In this document: positions 54,321 to 63,191 of the stretch, piece after piece
How positions within the stretch are numbered: position 1 is the first letter of the stretch
How the letters are laid out: every line of letters begins with the position of its first letter
NCBI GenBank assembly: GCA_965217615.1
Contig: CBDCIT010000039.1
Location: forward strand, 1 to 64,000
DNA: 64,000 nucleotides
Source of the DNA: CAVOAK01 sp965217615
Lineage (GTDB): Bacteria > Pseudomonadota > Alphaproteobacteria > UBA8366 > CAVOAK01
Direction: 5' to 3'
Made by a program: the position numbers and the translations under genes
Notes under the pieces: model-generated
Database searches by the model: none
Told to the model about the DNA's origin: nothing
What the model saw: only the letters and a program-made list of their open reading frames with translations

Positions 54321-55351
54321 GGCCGCCATCCTTCCGCGTCGGCCAACCGCACGTCCGCCCCGCGCGCAGTCTGAATGACTTCGAGAAGCATTGCCAAAAC
54401 CACGTCGACACCCTCGCCACCGGCTCCGGAAAGGGTCAGCACTTGGCTGCCGGATGCCGATGTCAATTCCGCAGACTTTCTATTGATCTCGTCATCGCTC
54501 AAGGCATCGCATTTGTTGAGCCCAACGACCTGCAGCTTTTCGTCCAGCCCTCCGCCGTAGCCGGAGAGTTCCCGTTGCACGGTCTGATAGGCGTCAACCA
54601 CGTCCTCAAGCGTGCCATCTACCAAATGCAGCAATACGCGGCAGCGCTCGATATGGCCAAGAAAGCGATCGCCGAGGCCGTGCCCTTGATGGGCGCCCTC
54701 GATCAGGCCGGGAATATCGGCGAGCACGAATTCCTCGGCTCGCGTGTAGACGACACCAAGCTGTGGATGGAGCGTGGTGAACGGATAGTCCGCGACTTTC
54801 GGCCGAGCCCGCGATACGGCTGCAAGGAAGGTCGACTTACCGGCATTTGGAAGCCCGATAAGGCCCGCATCCGCGATCAGTTTCAGGCGTAGCCAAATCA
54901 ACATTTCCTGCCCCGGTTGTCCGGGGTCGGCGCGGCGTGGGGCCCGATTTGTCGACGACTTGAAGTGCGCGTTGCCAAATCCACCGCAACCGCCCTCGGC
55001 GATGACCACTTCCTGCCCGGGTTCGGTCAGGTCGGCGAGAAGCGCGCTGTTGTCCTCGGCGAAGATTTGTGTGCCGGCGGGCAATGACATGGTTATCGAC
55101 TTTCCCGAAGCGCCTGTCCGTCCCTTGCCCATGCCGCCACGCCCCTTGCCGGCCTTGATGTGCTGGCGGAAGCGGAAATCGATCAAGGTGTTGAGACCGC
55201 TTTCCGCGCGCCCGACAACATCGCCGCCGCGACCACCGTCACCGCCGTCCGGTCCGCCGAATTCGATAAACTTTTCGCGCCGGAAACTCAGGCAGCCGTT
55301 GCCACCGTCGCCGCTCTTGATAAATACTTTGGCCTGGTCGAGAAATTTCAT
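54317..55351 (-). CDS. obgE: GTPase ObgE
   Basis: An essential GTPase tied to 50S ribosome assembly and stress signalling. The 344-residue protein has the glycine-rich Obg fold (residues 1-158: GDGGNGCLSFRREKF, GGPDGGDGGRGGDV), P-loop GLPNAGKSTFLAAVSRARPK, switch II DIPGLIEGAHQGHGLG and NKCD in VVGLNKCDALS. The C-terminal variable region is short. Follows rpmA and a terminator-like hairpin. Confidence 0.96.
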   Translation of the reverse strand: MKFLDQAKVFIKSGDGGNGCLSFRREKFIEFGGPDGGDGGRGGDVVGRAESGLNTLIDFRFRQHIKAGKGRGGMGKGRTGASGKSITMSLPAGTQIFAEDNSALLADLTEPGQEVVIAEGGCGGFGNAHFKSSTNRAPRRADPGQPGQEMLIWLRLKLIADAGLIGLPNAGKSTFLAAVSRARPKVADYPFTTLHPQLGVVYTRAEEFVLADIPGLIEGAHQGHGLGDRFLGHIERCRVLLHLVDGTLEDVVDAYQTVQRELSGYGGGLDEKLQVVGLNKCDALSDDEINRKSAELTSASGSQVLTLSGAGGEGVDVVLAMLLEVIQTARGADVRLADAEGWRP

Positions 55352-55381
55352 TGCCGTGCTCTGCGTCTACGTCCCGGAACG

Positions 55382-55409
55382 AAAAAGGGGAATGGTCAAC
55401 CATTCCCCC
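55382..55409 (-). terminator. Intrinsic terminator after rpmA
   Basis: Minus-strand stem gggaatgg/ccattccc with a four-base loop, followed by TTTTTC. It lies 30 bases after the rpmA stop and should end the rplU-rpmA transcript before obgE. Confidence 0.85.
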
Positions 55410-55438
55410 GGGTAAACGCACCTAAGCGCCGGGCCGCT

Positions 55439-55693
55439 CTAGGCCGCCGGCTCCACCGACACCGTCGTCCGGCGGCGCAGCTTGTGAAACTTCACCCGGC
55501 CTTCCCTTAGCGCAAACAGCGTATGGTCCTTGCCCAAGCCCACATTTTCGCCGGGATGAACCCTGGTGCCGCGCTGACGGATGATAATATTTCCGGCGAG
55601 AACGCTCTGGCCGCCGTATTTCTTCACGCCGAGCCTCCGACCTGCCGTGTCGCGGCCGTTGCGCGAGCTGCCACCTGCCTTCTTATGCGCCAT
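55439..55693 (-). CDS. rpmA: 50S ribosomal protein L27
   Basis: An 84-residue protein of the 50S subunit near the peptidyl-transferase centre. It has MAHKKAGGSSRNGRDTAGRR, GVKKYGGQSVLAGNIIIRQRG and HPGENVGLGKDHTLFAL, all typical. It follows rplU with a six-base gap. Confidence 0.97.
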   Translation of the reverse strand: MAHKKAGGSSRNGRDTAGRRLGVKKYGGQSVLAGNIIIRQRGTRVHPGENVGLGKDHTLFALREGRVKFHKLRRRTTVSVEPAA

Positions 55694-55699
55694 CGCCGT

Positions 55700-56299
55700 C
55701 TACTCCTTGCCCGTCGTCTTTTTGCCGGCCGCCTTCGATGCAGACTTGCTGGCCGCAGTCTTTGGGGCTGCCGTCTTTTTTGCCGCCGTCTTGCCGGCCG
55801 ACCCGGCTTTCGCCTTTGCCGCCAGTTTCTTGGTCGAAGCTTTCTTAACCGGCGCCTTCTTGGCAGGAGCCTTGTCAGCGGCTGGCTTCGCCGCTGCCTT
55901 GCATTTTGCGGGCTCGCTCTTTGCAGGTTCGCCCTTGGCCGGCGGCGGCGTCTCAGCCTTCGCGGCGGCCTTGGCCGCTTTCTTTCCGTTGGCCAAGATG
56001 CCGGTAATGCGCAGGACCGTCAGATCCTGGCGATGTCCGGCCCTTCGGCGATAATTCTTGCGGCGGTGCTTCTTGAAGACAATGATTTTGTCGCCGCGCG
56101 GCTGGTCGAGAATCGTTGCCGCGACCGATGCGCCGGACACCAGCGGCGCGCCGATCGTCTGCTCTTTTCCGTTGCTCACCATCAACACGTCGTCGATCGA
56201 TACCGCCGCGCCCGCGTCGCCGGGCAGGCGTTCGACAAGGATGATGTCGTCCTTGGCGACCTTATACTGTTTGCCGCCGGTCTTGATGACTGCGAACAT
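55700..56299 (-). CDS. rplU: 50S ribosomal protein L21 with long basic tail
   Basis: The first ~103 residues are a standard L21 (MFAVIKTGGKQYKVAKDDII, IIVFKKHRRKNYRRRAGHRQ, LTVLRITGI). They are followed by about 95 residues composed almost wholly of Lys, Ala, Pro, Thr and Ser with PAKK-like repeats, giving 199 residues in total. Shorter tails of this kind occur on L21 in other alphaproteobacteria; this one nearly doubles the protein. ATG at 56299 fits the family; a frame 15 codons longer is less likely. Confidence 0.95.
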   Translation of the reverse strand: MFAVIKTGGKQYKVAKDDIILVERLPGDAGAAVSIDDVLMVSNGKEQTIGAPLVSGASVAATILDQPRGDKIIVFKKHRRKNYRRRAGHRQDLTVLRITGILANGKKAAKAAAKAETPPPAKGEPAKSEPAKCKAAAKPAADKAPAKKAPVKKASTKKLAAKAKAGSAGKTAAKKTAAPKTAASKSASKAAGKKTTGKE

Positions 56300-56556
56300 G
56301 GCAGAGTCTCTGACGTCGCTGGTATGCGTTTCCTGATGGCCCACCTAGGCTGGCCAAACAAAACAGCGGGCCGGTCAAAGGCCCGCAAACTGGCGCGAAC
56401 TATACGGCGCAGCGTTTACAAGTCAACGGTTTTGGCGATCACTTCCGACGGACCGTACCGTGTTTTTTAGCCTGGGCTTGCGGCGCGGCGGAATTTGCGA
56501 TTAGTGTCCCGCGCCGCCTGAGGGCCTCCCGCACCCTCACGTCGTCGGACGAGCGC

Positions 56557-56646
56557 GGAGGGGTGCCGGAGTGGTCGAACGGGGCGGTCTCGAAAACCGT
56601 TGTGCGCTTGCGCGTACCGTGGGTTCGAATCCCACCCCCTCCGCCA
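56557..56646 (+). tRNA. tRNA-Ser (CGA)
   Basis: A 90-base class II tRNA with encoded CCA: acceptor GGAGGGG/CCCCTCC, anticodon loop CTCGAAA (CGA, reads UCG), a long variable arm (tgtgcgcttgcgcgta) and T arm GTGGG TTCGAAT CCCAC. G73 is present as SerRS needs. Island-type genes start downstream, so the gene may have served as an integration site. Confidence 0.96.
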
Positions 56647-56966
56647 ATCTAGACTTTAGGGAAATTCTCTGTCCGTAAAGACCGGCCGTCGAATGGCGCG
56701 GAATTTGGACGTTTCGGAGAACTTATCCGAACCGCCGATCTCCCCGTCCATCCGAATTTGACCCGTTTTTTGTTCTCTGTCGGCCGACATTCTCTACACA
56801 ACTGAACCTCGGTCTGATTTGGTACGGTTGTGTCTATCCCTCCAACCGCCCAGGGGGGGATTTGGTACAGTTAACCGTACCTCAACAAGATCAATGACTT
56901 AGATGGCTGCTCGGCCATGGTTCGAATCTCGTTCGGTTTGGCGGGGGAGTAAGAGGGGTTTCGTAC
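56647..56966. other. Intergenic region with a possible operator, otherwise empty
   Basis: No gene is seen. It contains the palindrome and direct repeats listed separately and a T-loop-like sequence, ggttcgaatc (56919-56928), too short to call an attachment site. Confidence 0.5.
56816..56881. promoter_or_regulatory. Repeated operator-like sites upstream of the island genes
   Basis: gatttggtac(g/a)gtt occurs twice in direct orientation (56816-56829 and 56859-56872). The second is part of the palindrome ggtacagttaaccgtacc (56864-56881), perfect except for one base pair. This pattern suits a dimeric regulator or a recombination site. Confidence 0.4.
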
Positions 56967-57371
56967 CTATGCCGGCGGCGTCATGTGACAGGCGCTGCGC
57001 TGCTCATTCCAGTCAAGCAGAGCTGCGTTGCGCAGCAGGTCCGCGAGCTTGAGGCCCTTGGGCTGACGCCCGTCGAGGATCGCTGCCTCGATATCCGGAG
57101 CGAGACAAGTGAGCAGCAACAGCCGGCAGACATAAGCAGTTGTCACGCCCTCCTGGGCCGCGAGGTCGGCGATGGACTTCGCCTTTCCTCCCTCGATCCG
57201 TCGCCGCCAGCGGTGGGCCTTCACCAGCGCCCGGACGATGGTCTCGTCATGCTCGGGCTTGGCCGCCGCCGAGTTCCCCTCGGGCGCGACGATCAGCGTG
57301 CGTCCGCCGCGGCGCTTGAGCTGCATGGGGATGTGAACGGTGATGATGGTATCCGCTTTCGCCGAGGTCAT
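56967..57371 (-). CDS. Putative DNA-binding protein next to the recombinase
   Basis: A 134-residue protein with a helix-turn-helix-like segment (ADLAAQEGVTTAYVCRLL, residues ~68-85) after a basic stretch (KAHRWRRRIEGG). Genes of this kind often sit directly after serine recombinases and DUF2924 genes in prophage-like islands. The start overlaps the recombinase stop by four bases. The role, regulation or directionality, is unknown. Confidence 0.65.
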   Translation of the reverse strand: MTSAKADTIITVHIPMQLKRRGGRTLIVAPEGNSAAAKPEHDETIVRALVKAHRWRRRIEGGKAKSIADLAAQEGVTTAYVCRLLLLTCLAPDIEAAILDGRQPKGLKLADLLRNAALLDWNEQRSACHMTPPA

Positions 57372-58714
57372 GCGGCGGCCTCCAGGTTCGATGCCTCGGT
57401 GTCTTCGGCCGGCACCTCATGCATCAGCTCGCCGGCAAGGCTGTGGATGCCGGCTATGCGAAGGTGAACATCGACTCCGTCAGGCGCGACCTCGATGCCT
57501 TGCACCAGGAGCCGTATGATGCGCGCCTGCTCGGGCGGGAACAGTTCCTCCCATACGTCATCGAGCCGGCCCAGCGCTTCCACCACCTCGCGCTCGTTGA
57601 CCGCAGGCTCGTCGCCGTCCGTCTCGTTGCACGCCGCGATGGTGCGGGCCGCGATCTCGGGCGTTTGCAGAAGCCGTCGTACCTGGCCGGTAACCACGCC
57701 TTCGATCTCCGCTGCGGCGATCGAGCCTATCTCGCAGGTCGCGGCGCCGTTCTTGATGCTCTTCAAACAGACGTAATAGCGATAGGTCCGGCCGCGATTG
57801 GTCGTGTGGGAGGGCGTCATCGCCGCCTTGCAGGCCTTGCAGCGCAACAGACCCTTGAGCGGGGCCGGCGTCTTGGCACGCGTCCGGCTCCCCCGCCTCC
57901 GCACATTCTCGGCAAGGATGGCATGGGCCTTGTCCCAGAGCGCGCGCGGCACGATAGCCTTGTGCTCGCCGGGATAGGGGGTGCCCCTGTGAACCGCCTC
58001 GCCCAGATAGACCCGGTTGTTGAGCAGGCGATAGAGGTGGCCTTTGTCGATCTGCTTGCCCGGGCGTTGCCTTCCTGCCGCCGTGATCCAGATCTTCGTC
58101 GTGTGGCCCTCGGCGGCGAGTTCCTTCACCAGAACGGTAGCTGATCCGCAGGCGATGAAATGCTCGAAGATGGTACGCACCAGCACGGCCTCGGTCTTGT
58201 TGACGACAAGCCTGCGGTCCTTGACGTCGTAGCCGTGCGGCGGGGTGCCGCCCATCCACATGCCCTTCTTGCGCGAGGCGGCGATCTTGTCGCGGATGCG
58301 CTCGCCCGTCACCTCGCGCTCGAACTGCGCGAAGCTCAGCAGAATGTTCAACGTGAGCCGACCCACGGAGGTGGTGGTATTGAAGGACTGGGTGATCGAT
58401 ACGAAGGTGACCCCATGGGCCTCGAACAATTCGACCAACTTGGCGAAGTCCATCAGTGCGCGGACCAGGCGATCGGCCTCGATGTCGGCGAGGAGCCGTT
58501 GGAGGGCCGGGCGCTCGAGAGTGGCAGCGGAGAATCCACCGTCTTCGTAATATCCCTCGAGCAGCACCCAGCCTTCGGGCTTCTGGCTCGCGACATAGGC
58601 CTCGCAGGCCTCGCGCTGTGCATCGACGGAGTTGAATGCCATGTCGAGCCGTTCATCCTTCGACACCCGGGTGTAGACCGCGCAGCGCTGTTTATGCACC
58701 GGTGTCCTGCTCAT
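57368..58714 (-). CDS. Serine recombinase with shortened catalytic domain
   Basis: A 448-residue resolvase/invertase-type site-specific recombinase. It has the nucleophile Ser in YTRVSKDERLD (residue ~14), the block EGYYEDGGFSAATLERPALQRLL, the RecA-independent recombinase domain (GTPPHGYDVKDRRLVVNKTEA), a zinc ribbon (LLRCKACKAAM ... YVCL) and a C-terminal coiled region. Between LADIEA and DRLVRALMDFAKL the family normally has about 11 further residues (the GKIDVIVVYKV type), which are missing here. The active core may be impaired. ATG at 58714 overlaps the DUF2924 stop. Confidence 0.85.
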   Translation of the reverse strand: MSRTPVHKQRCAVYTRVSKDERLDMAFNSVDAQREACEAYVASQKPEGWVLLEGYYEDGGFSAATLERPALQRLLADIEADRLVRALMDFAKLVELFEAHGVTFVSITQSFNTTTSVGRLTLNILLSFAQFEREVTGERIRDKIAASRKKGMWMGGTPPHGYDVKDRRLVVNKTEAVLVRTIFEHFIACGSATVLVKELAAEGHTTKIWITAAGRQRPGKQIDKGHLYRLLNNRVYLGEAVHRGTPYPGEHKAIVPRALWDKAHAILAENVRRRGSRTRAKTPAPLKGLLRCKACKAAMTPSHTTNRGRTYRYYVCLKSIKNGAATCEIGSIAAAEIEGVVTGQVRRLLQTPEIAARTIAACNETDGDEPAVNEREVVEALGRLDDVWEELFPPEQARIIRLLVQGIEVAPDGVDVHLRIAGIHSLAGELMHEVPAEDTEASNLEAAA

Positions 58715-59038
58715 CTCGGGGGCCCATGCTTGCGCAGGCCGAAGAAGAGCGGTCCGTTCCAACGGGTGCCGGTGATGGCGCGGGCGATCGGCGAGAGCGA
58801 CTTGTAGGGCCGGCCCTGGTATTCGAAGCCGCCGTCAGCGAGCACCGTGACATAGTGTTCGACGCCCTTCCATTCGCGCATGAGCCGGGTGCCGCGAGAA
58901 GCTGCTCGCCTTTGCGGCGCTCGTTCGCACCATTCCCGGCGATCAGCGTCTCGAGCTTCTCCCGATGGGCCGATGACAGACCGCCGTAGGTGAGTTCCTG
59001 GATGCGGTGGGCGATGCCGCGAACCAGAAACCCCTTAC

Positions 59039-60476
59039 CAGCCCGTTGATTAAGTGGCTTTTCCGGCTCTCACCCCCAGATGAGGAATGCGGCGGCGAAA
59101 GCCGACTGGCCGCTTTGCGAGCCCCCCCGTGCCACCAGCATGGCCCCGGTGGGCGTGAGCAGAACGAAAATACCGCCATATCCGCCCGCCACGGCCTCCC
59201 GCGGGGTGCCGGCGCCGATGAGCTGGCGCATCAGTAACGATAGATTGTGGCCGGCGACGTGGAGCAGGTATCGCTTGTGCACATTCTCTCGCCCGCGCAG
59301 CCAGGTTCGTCGCATGCCGCCACGATCGAGGTTGTGGGCAAAGCAGCGCTCGACGATCTCGGCGCGCAGCTTGAAGGCCTCGCGGGCGACCCCGGACTTG
59401 AGCCGCGCACGGTTGTTGGTGACCGCGCGCCGCGCCGCCTCATCACCGTGCCAGCGCGAAAAGCCGGTCTGCTTGGGCGCCGCGATCCGGGTCTTCCAGG
59501 GACTGTCGTCCAGAGCCCTCAAGACCGCCCGTGAGTGATAACCTTTGTCGGCGACGCATTCGGCCGGGTCCTCCGCCGTCGGTGCCGCATCCACCGCCCC
59601 GAGGTTTGCCTCGGCCTTCGCCAGGGTCTTGGAAAGCGTCGTGGTGTCACCCTCATCGGCCGGGTGCAGCTCGGCCGCCACCACCGCGCCGGTGTCCAGA
59701 TCCACCGCGTGCTCGGGCTTGTAGGCCAGATGCGTCGTGCCGTCCTTCATCTTGGCGATCTTGGCCTCGGGGTCGCTCTTCGAAACCCAATCCGTGTTGG
59801 AAAGCTTCTTGCCCTTGCGCTCCAGACGCGCCAGATCCTCGGCCGTGGGTGTCTCGACCCCGCTTTCCCGGGCCAGGCGCTCCAGCATCTCCCGGTAGCC
59901 TTCGCCGTTGGCGCGCCGCACGATGTTCCGCAGCGCCGCGTTGGCCTCCATGGTCGAGGCATCGACGCCGATGCGCTCGCCCTTGATCAGCCCCGCCTCG
60001 GCGATCAGCACCAGAACCCAGTCGAAGACCGCCGCGTGGACTTCATGGGGCAGGCGCGTGCGGCTTCGTGACAGCCAGGAATGGTCCGGTACCCGATCAC
60101 GGCTCCCCAGTCGCAGGAACGCCCGCAGCGAAAGCGAGTCCGAGCAGCGCCACTCCAGACCGCGCTCGCTGTCGATGCCCTCGAAGTAGCCCACCAGGTG
60201 CATCCGGAAATAGCGCCCCGGGCGGCACCGAGGGCGCGCCCATCCGGGCCGCGTAATAAGGCCGGCAGCTCGCCTCGGCAAAGGCGTCGAAGCCGCCCTT
60301 GATCAGCACCGACTGCAGGCGGTCATAAAACACATGACCCGGAGAGCGCGGCATCTCCGACCAGCTCACCATCAGATCCCCCTGACCAGCCTTCTGCCGT
60401 CCCATCGCCATCGGCAAACCCCCCTGCAAATCAGGGAACCAGAGAATCAGACGGCGCCGACTTAATCAACGGGCTG
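59039..60476 (-). mobile_element. IS1182-type element, copy B
   Basis: The same terminal repeats as the copy at 16150, here 1438 bp, flanked by the 4-bp direct repeat TTAC (59035-59038 and 60477-60480). It lies inside the DUF2924 gene. Confidence 0.92.
59070..60411 (-). pseudogene. IS1182-type transposase, copy B, frameshifted
   Basis: Nearly identical to the intact copy A. One extra G near 60225 (gcccggggcgc against gcccgggcgc) breaks the frame after SVPPG. A 6-base deletion removes two residues in the ERKRKGKK stretch. The C-terminal 380 residues remain open. Confidence 0.9.
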
Positions 60477-60667
60477 TTACGGTAGGACGGTGGCTCTTCC
60501 CGGAAGTACTCAAGCCAGAGTGCCTTCAACCGGTCTTGCGGCAGATTAGGCAGCTCGGCGATCTGCTTGAGGATGGGTGCGGTCATGGGCCTTCCCCGTC
60601 GTGCGGAGTTCCATGCACGCTCTGGGGCGCCGACAAGTCCAGAGAAACCTCTCCCAAACCATTGGCT

Positions 60668-60778
60668 CTATGAGGTTTTCTCAAATAGGCGGCGAATCCC
60701 GTCGGCGAGGATGGCGGCCACTTTATCGAGGCGCGCGCCGGCGCTCATCAGATCGGGATTGAGGGCGTTTTGGTTCAT
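60668..60778 (-). CDS. Small island protein of 36 residues
   Basis: It begins MNQNALNPDLMSAGARLDKV and continues AAILADGIRRLFEKTS. I recall similar short proteins (SPAERLAEVAEILA.GL.RL pattern) next to DUF2924 and recombinase genes, so it is likely part of the same module. It may be truncated at its C-terminus. Confidence 0.55.
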   Translation of the reverse strand: MNQNALNPDLMSAGARLDKVAAILADGIRRLFEKTS

Positions 60779-60785
60779 GGCCTGT

Positions 60786-61874
60786 GGCTTTGGTGCATGG
60801 AGCCGCGATGGTGTGATCGCCCATTCCCCGGTTGGTTAGCGGATCCTGATTGTGTTTGGTTTCGCCGCACGGATAGAGCGATTGAGTACGTCGATCTGCA
60901 TGGCGATTTCGGTTTGTTGGGATTGGAATGTGCGAGCGGTGAGCTTGCCGCCATTGAGCCTCTTGACGCGAGCCATGGCTGTTTCGCCAAGCGCTCTCAA
61001 TCCGTAGCCCTGTCGTTTCTGCCAGTCCATCCTTCCCTTCGACGCGATCTCCGCCGCATGGTGCTCCCGTTCCGATCCGCCATGAGGGGTGTCCGGGGGA
61101 GGAATGGATGTGGCGCGTGGCGGGATGATGATTTCAGGTGGTGAATTCGGTGGCCGAGCTTCTCGGATCGCTTTTGTCACGGGCTCCCCGTCATAGGCGC
61201 CGTCGGCAAACACGCGCCGGATCATCCCACCGGAACCGGCGACCAACGGTCCCGCCATCGTCGCATCGGCCGTGTCGTCACCGGTCAGTTCATGCGTCCG
61301 GATCTCGCTGCTGGCCGGGTCAACCGAGATATGCAGTTTGCGCCACGAGCGCCGCGTTTCACCGTGCTTGGCGCGAGCCCACTCGCCAGCGCCAAAGAAT
61401 TTCAGGCCCGTGGAATCCAGCACGATATCCGTAGGCCATTTGTTCGTGCTAGTTTCCACAACGACATCCACCGTTCGCCGCCACCGCGACAGCGTGGTGT
61501 GATCCGGCACCGGCAGATCGCACCCCATAAAGTCCACGAGGGAACGCACAAAGCCTTCCGTCTGGCGCAGCGGCAGTCTGAAGACCATCCCCAGCATCAG
61601 TGTCGTGGAAATCGCCAACTCTGAAAACCGCCGCTGGCCACCAGGAGTTCGCCGTTTGGCTGCGTCCCATTGCTCCAGGGCGCGCTCATCAATCCAGAAA
61701 CGAATGTCGCCGCGCCGAACCAAACCACGGTCATAATCCGGCCAGTTCATGACCCGGTACTTGGCTCTGGGGATATGGTGGCGACGCGATGCGTGGAACT
61801 TGAAAGGCATGACAAACTCTCAAAGACGGAAGCGGAGCCAGATATACTAATCCTCAGGTCCATGCACCAAAGCC
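60786..61874 (-). mobile_element. IS5-family element
   Basis: 1089 bp with perfect 16-bp terminal inverted repeats ggctttggtgcatgga / tccatgcaccaaagcc. It carries one intact transposase gene. No direct repeat is evident at the flanks; the right flank is a truncated carotenoid-oxygenase-like gene and the left flank the 36-residue gene, so a deletion probably accompanied it. Confidence 0.88.
60836..61810 (-). CDS. IS5-family transposase
   Basis: A 324-residue DDE transposase of the IS5 (IS903-like) group: MPFKFHASRRHHIPRAKYRV, Asp in DIVLDSTGLKFFG, Asp in VFADGAYDGEPVTKA and the Glu region RVKRLNGGKLTARTFQSQQTE shortened to its usual pattern. DUF4372/DUF772-like N-terminus (LMLGMVFRLPLRQTEGFVRS). 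The frame is intact. Confidence 0.92.
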   Translation of the reverse strand: MPFKFHASRRHHIPRAKYRVMNWPDYDRGLVRRGDIRFWIDERALEQWDAAKRRTPGGQRRFSELAISTTLMLGMVFRLPLRQTEGFVRSLVDFMGCDLPVPDHTTLSRWRRTVDVVVETSTNKWPTDIVLDSTGLKFFGAGEWARAKHGETRRSWRKLHISVDPASSEIRTHELTGDDTADATMAGPLVAGSGGMIRRVFADGAYDGEPVTKAIREARPPNSPPEIIIPPRATSIPPPDTPHGGSEREHHAAEIASKGRMDWQKRQGYGLRALGETAMARVKRLNGGKLTARTFQSQQTEIAMQIDVLNRSIRAAKPNTIRIR

Positions 61875-62618
61875 GTGCACCATTCCCAATGGCCCCGCAT
61901 CGACCAGGTTCGCTTTGATCAGCTGCCCGCTCCGGTCGATGCGATAGAGCAGCAACGCCGGCTGAGGCTGCGTCACGAAGCCGATATTCCACAGGGTCCC
62001 ATCCTTCTCAACCTTCGGATGGGCCGAGAACGGCAGGCCGGCCAGGTCAGGATGCCAGACCACGAACCGTCCGGCTTCGAGAGTTTCAGGACCGACCACC
62101 AGCGCCGAGCCGCCCTCCCACAAGGCCATCAGCCGCCCCGCATGGACGAGCATGGCGGTATTCGCAACGTTCATGTCGTCAGGTCCCATCAACGGTTCGG
62201 ACCCTGGGGTTGCGAAGGTGGGCATGATGCGCTTGCCCGCCCGGGTCTCCCGCCGGCGCTTCGGCGTGTCGAGGACCCGGGCTCGGTGAATTACCTTGTC
62301 TCCCGAGAAGGCGAACGCCTGCACCATCCCGTCGCCATCGAACCAGTGTCCGTAGCGATGGCCGAAGCGCTCGTGCTCCGCTGGACCGTTCCGCCACAGC
62401 ACGCCTGTGAGGCCGGAAGGGAGGTAGCCGCTCAACGTCGTCATCGGGGCGTTGAACACTTCTGCCTGGGCGGTCGCAAAGCCCATCAGTTGCGGCTTCC
62501 GGGCCAAACCTGCGGAAAATTCCTCTCTGGTTCCGGCCACGGCCCCTGCCACGACCACGGCCGGCAGGCTGGCGAGTGCACCCAGCATTGCCCGGCGTGA
62601 GAGCTCGTTCTTCGTCAT
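61875..62618 (-). pseudogene. Carotenoid-oxygenase-like protein, C-terminus lost to IS5
   Basis: It starts MTKNELSRRAMLGALASLPA, a twin-arginine export signal. The sequence then follows the RPE65/carotenoid cleavage oxygenase pattern (LPSGLTGVLWRNGPAEHERF, GHWFDGDGMVQAFAFSG, MNVANTAMLVHAGRLMALWE, FSAHPKVEKDGTLWNIGF) to GMVH, where the IS5 begins. About half of the usual ~480 residues, with two or three of the four iron-binding His, is missing. It starts one base after the DUF2141 gene stop, so the two formed an operon. Confidence 0.85.
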
Positions 62619-62619
62619 G

Positions 62620-63099
62620 TCAGGACCCCGGATAGGCAATCGGCACGACAGCGGAAATCCGCTCTTCGCCCGAACCAATGGTCAGAGCGGCGTCATCGAA
62701 TGACGGCGGTCCCATGAAGCCGCGGGCACCGTTGGAGAAACCGTAGCCTTCGGTGGGAATGCGCAGGATGTTCCGCCCCAACTCTCCGTCGCCATCGGCG
62801 TCGTGGAACGCCGCCACGGCGTAATCTCCCGGAGACAGGCCGGTGAAGACGACGCGGACGCCGTTTGGGTCGGCCGACCGGGATATCTTGGCGACGGCAC
62901 CGTCCTCGTCTGGAAACGAGGCGCTCGGGACGCGCTGGTGGAGGGCGACGCGCGCTTGGCCCTCTGCCGAGCGCAGGCCCTCTATGGATACCTCAAGGTC
63001 AGCGGAGTTCGCGTTCGCCGCAAGGAACACAGCCGCGCCCGCGAGGACAATGGTTGTAAAAATATTCACGGTAGTAGTCATCTGAAACTTTATCCTCAT
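62620..63099 (-). CDS. DUF2141 domain secreted protein
   Basis: A 159-residue exported protein with a signal peptide (TTIVLAGAAVFLAANANSA) and a beta-sandwich DUF2141 domain (LEVSIEGLRSAEGQARVALH, VVFTGLSPGDYAVAAFHDAD, ILRIPTEGYGFSNGARGFMG). DUF2141 genes often accompany carotenoid-modifying oxygenases, as here. Start could be 63099 or 63081; gagg stands before the latter. Confidence 0.9.
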   Translation of the reverse strand: MRIKFQMTTTVNIFTTIVLAGAAVFLAANANSADLEVSIEGLRSAEGQARVALHQRVPSASFPDEDGAVAKISRSADPNGVRVVFTGLSPGDYAVAAFHDADGDGELGRNILRIPTEGYGFSNGARGFMGPPSFDDAALTIGSGEERISAVVPIAYPGS

Positions 63100-63191
63100 G
63101 GCTGGTTGTTACGTGACATGCGGGCGAGGTTGATCGCACGGACGTTGCGAGTCATCGTCGATTACGCAAAGGCCAGGGATTTATTCGTCAG

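Larger units (their letters stand above)
58711..60589 (-). pseudogene. DUF2924 gene broken by IS1182 and a frameshift
   Basis: The N-terminal piece (60589-60477, MTAPILKQIAELPNLPQDRL ... PPSYRK) and the C-terminal piece (59034-58711, GFLVRGIAHRIQELTYGG ...) join exactly when the IS1182 copy and one TTAC are removed. A one-base loss near 58893 shifts the frame before the typical ending MREWKGVEHYVTVLADGGFE. DUF2924 proteins are regular companions of this recombinase type; their role is unknown. Confidence 0.82.

Noticed and set aside
56919..56928. ggttcgaatc as an attL-like copy of the tRNA-Ser T loop
   Set aside because: Only ten bases match and the tRNA 3' end itself is not repeated; T-loop sequence is too common to support an attachment site.
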